From: Nocardiopsis listeri NBRC 13360
Lineage (GTDB): Bacteria; Actinomycetota; Actinomycetes; Streptosporangiales; Streptosporangiaceae
Direction: 5' to 3'
Length of the DNA: 33,680 bases
NCBI RefSeq assembly: GCF_001570765.1
Contig: NZ_BCSH01000082.1
Span: 1-33,680 of the forward strand
The translations under genes were made by a program, and so were the position numbers. Under the pieces are notes generated by a model that did not search any database, was not told where the DNA came from, and saw only the letters and a list, made by a program, of their open reading frames with translations. This document shows positions 31,918 to 33,680 of the stretch, one piece after another. Position 1 is the first letter of the stretch. Every line of letters starts with the position of its first letter.

Positions 31918-33017
31918 TGGCCGCACCGGCCACCCGCACCCCGACCGAACCCGATCCCGTTCCGCGTCCGGGCCTGGACGCCGACCTGCGGCTGACCCGA
32001 GGTTCGTTCGACCTGGACGTCTCCTTGTCCTGCCCACCCGGACACGTCCTGGCGCTGTTGGGACCCAACGGGGCGGGGAAGTCCTCCGCCCTGCGCGCCC
32101 TGGCCGGTCTGGTGCCGCTCACCGGCGGACACATCCGCCTGAACGGCGACGACCACACCACCACGGCCGTCGAACACCGGCCCATCGGCGTGGTCTTCCA
32201 GGACTACTTGTTGTTCCCGCACATGAGCGCCCTCGACAACGTCGCCTTCGGACCGCGTTGCCAGGGCGTGGGGCGCTCCGAGGCCCGCGAACACGCCCGC
32301 GCGCTGCTGGAGCACATGGGCTTGGCCGACCACGTCGCCTCTCGACCCCGGCGACTGTCCGGAGGCCAGGCCCAACGGGTCGCCCTGGCCCGTGCCCTGG
32401 CGGTGCGTCCCGGCATGCTGCTGATGGACGAACCCATGGCCGCCCTGGACGCCAGCACCCGGGTGGCGGTGCGCTCACGCCTGAGGCGCCTGTTGGAGGA
32501 ATTCGAGGGCGTGACGGTCCTGGTCACCCACGACCCGCTCGACGCCATGGTGCTGGCCGACCGCATCGCCGTCATCGAGGAGGGCCGGTTGGTGCAGGAG
32601 GGCTCCCCGGCCGAGGTGGCGCGCCGCCCCCGCACCACCTACGTCGCCCGCCTGGTGGGTCTCAACCTGTTCCGGGGGCGGTCGCGGGAGGGCACCGTCA
32701 CCCTGGACACGGACGGTGGTGGAAAACCCACCAGGGTGGAGACCCGTGAGGCGCGCCAAGGGCCCGTCCTGGTGGCCTTTCCGCCGCGCTCGGTGGCCCT
32801 GTACCAGGAGCACCCGCACGGCAGCCCTCGCAACATGTGGCGGCTACGGGTGGAGGGGATCGAACGCTTCGGCGACCAGGTGCGGGTGCACCTGGAGGGC
32901 GCGCTGTCCCTGGCGGCCGACATCACCCCGGCGTCCCTGGCCGAACTCGGGCTCGCCCGGGGTGAGGAGGTCTGGGCCGGGGTCAAGGCCACCGAGGTCG
33001 AGTGCTACCCCGGTTGA
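31917..33017 (+). CDS. modC: Molybdate ABC transporter ATP-binding protein
   Basis: ATPase subunit of the molybdate importer, 366 residues. Walker A GPNGAGKSS is at 49-57, Q-loop at VVFQDYLLFPHMSALDN, signature LSGGQAQRVALARAL near 147-161, Walker B MLLMDEPMAALD, and switch His in VLVTHDPLDAM. The C-terminal part (about 240-366) contains TTYVARLVGLNLFRG and a TOBE-like domain (WRLRVEGIERFGDQVRVHLE) that in this family can bind the oxyanion and inhibit transport. The ATG at 31917 overlaps the modB stop, and GGTGGG lies upstream. It is the last gene of the HTH-TOBE-modABC operon. No strong terminator follows; only a 6-bp stem (CCGATT/AATCGG, 33075-33091) is present. Confidence 0.94.
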   Translation: MAAPATRTPTEPDPVPRPGLDADLRLTRGSFDLDVSLSCPPGHVLALLGPNGAGKSSALRALAGLVPLTGGHIRLNGDDHTTTAVEHRPIGVVFQDYLLFPHMSALDNVAFGPRCQGVGRSEAREHARALLEHMGLADHVASRPRRLSGGQAQRVALARALAVRPGMLLMDEPMAALDASTRVAVRSRLRRLLEEFEGVTVLVTHDPLDAMVLADRIAVIEEGRLVQEGSPAEVARRPRTTYVARLVGLNLFRGRSREGTVTLDTDGGGKPTRVETREARQGPVLVAFPPRSVALYQEHPHGSPRNMWRLRVEGIERFGDQVRVHLEGALSLAADITPASLAELGLARGEEVWAGVKATEVECYPG

Positions 33018-33206
33018 GGCCCTCCTTCCCCGTCGGACCAAGACCTATGGCCTCGCGGGAACGGGCCTCCTGCACCGATTTCACGAATCGGATGAAAAGG
33101 GACCGGGAAAATCCTGTGGACGCTTGGATAAGGGCGGCGCGCCCGGGGGAGACTGTTAGCACCCGGAGACGACACAGTCCTTCCCCCGGCGGCCGAGGAG
33201 GGTGCC

Positions 33207-33560
33207 ATGTCCCTGAGAGAACACGAACGGAGGATTCTCGCTGAGATCGAGAAACAACTCAGCGAGGACGCTCCGGAACTGGCCGGCCGTCTCGAGGCCT
33301 TCGGAACCGACGACCCGGACGTTCCGGCCGACCCGGGGTTACAGAGCTGGCGGCCATGGGTGGCCTGCGCCCTGATCGCGGCGGTCACCGCGGGGCTCTT
33401 GGTGCTGTTGTTCGTCCTGACACCGAGCGCCCCACAGCCGGAGCAGCCGCGACCTACCGGGACATCGCAGAACGGCGAGGGCACCGATACCGTGCCGGGC
33501 CCGGTCTCAGAGGGGGAGACCGTGGAGGAACCGGCCGAGCCCGCCGATCCGGTCGGGTAG
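33207..33560 (+). CDS. DUF3040-like single-helix membrane protein
   Basis: 117 residues. The N-terminus MSLREHERRILAEIEKQLSE matches the start of DUF3040 proteins common in actinobacteria. One hydrophobic helix follows at about 50-71 (WVACALIAAVTAGLLVLLFV). The C-terminal tail is Pro/Glu/Gly-rich and disordered (TPSAPQPEQPRPTGTSQNG, GETVEEPAEPADPVG). DUF3040 members usually have two helices, so this one is a short variant. Function is unknown. The ATG at 33207 has GAGGAGG about 5 bp upstream. It is separated from modC by 189 bp and followed by a hairpin. Confidence 0.8.
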   Translation: MSLREHERRILAEIEKQLSEDAPELAGRLEAFGTDDPDVPADPGLQSWRPWVACALIAAVTAGLLVLLFVLTPSAPQPEQPRPTGTSQNGEGTDTVPGPVSEGETVEEPAEPADPVG

Positions 33561-33598
33561 TCTCTCGGGTCCCACGCCTGTCGAGGCTCACCGTGCGG

Positions 33599-33628
33599 AC
33601 CCGGTGCGCCGCTCTCGGAGCACCGGGT
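33599..33628. terminator. Hairpin after the DUF3040-like gene
   Basis: A 9-bp perfect stem (ACCCGGTGC at 33599-33607, GCACCGGGT at 33620-33628) with a 12-nt loop, 38 bp past the stop. I see no further gene before the window end. Confidence 0.55.
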
Positions 33629-33680
33629 GTCGGAGCGGGGGGCTTCGGTCGGCCAAGGCCGGCGCCGGTGGCTCTCGAAC

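Noticed and set aside
33154..33165. TTAGCAC, resembling one arm of a CIRCE (HrcA) operator, upstream of the DUF3040-like gene.
   Set aside because: The required GAGTGCTAA arm 9 bp further on is absent.
1..33680. Search for tRNA, rRNA, riboswitch, prophage, IS or biosynthetic gene cluster signatures.
   Set aside because: By eye I saw no tRNA-like cloverleaf, transposase, integrase, polyketide or peptide synthetase motif; covariance-model searches were not possible.

Overview
The window is GC-rich throughout, with frequent GTG starts and strong third-position GC bias. It encodes a region-1.1-bearing HrdB/RpoD-type sigma factor, a menaquinone pathway, LutABC, and a FadR-type regulator with a TNGTNNNACNA operator. 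This points to a mycelial actinobacterium. A Nocardiopsis-like member of the Streptosporangiales is my best guess from protein style (inference; no search was run). I see no rRNA, tRNA, CRISPR array, insertion sequence or phage gene, so this is mainly core chromosome with a few accessory items.

Layout. (1) 1-4183: lactate-utilisation operon lutA-lutB-lutC on the minus strand, divergent from a GntR/FadR regulator with a 15-bp palindromic operator between them; then a small acidic protein gene. (2) 4348-7092: a voltage-gated cation channel with an unusual selectivity filter, then glucose-6-phosphate isomerase, whose stop codon lies in an 8-bp tandem repeat. (3) 7267-13228: an oligopeptide ABC transporter in the order permease C, binding protein, permease B, fused double ATPase. 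(4) 13271-16577: a TetR regulator, a YtrA-type GntR regulator with a palindrome upstream, a Gly/Arg/Ser-repeat tail-anchored protein, a small lipoprotein and a small membrane protein. (5) 16694-18745: the sigma-70 factor and a 608-bp gene-free leader with a possible stress-sigma promoter. (6) 18746-23138: menE divergent from menC and menD. (7) 23205-24385: a frameshifted Uma2-type nuclease gene and a gene-poor stretch. (8) 24235-27870: phoX, a Tat-exported phosphatase behind a PHO-box-like repeat, convergent with the isochorismate synthase gene menF, which looks leaderless. (9) 28053-29687: a GHL10-type lipoprotein glycosidase. (10) 29851-33017: a molybdate cassette made of an HTH-TOBE protein and modABC, with every junction overlapping. 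(11) 33207-33560: a DUF3040-like membrane protein.

How the genes fit together. LutABC is expected to pass electrons from lactate towards the menaquinone pool that MenF, MenD, MenC and MenE help build. PhoX, ModABC, the peptide importer and the glycosidase are nutrient-scavenging exported or transport systems. I did not find a clearly novel multi-gene system. The observations most worth checking are the ion-channel filter, the PHO-box candidate at phoX, the leaderless menF promoter, the stress-type promoter before the sigma gene, the GRSGG-repeat membrane protein and the broken Uma2 gene.
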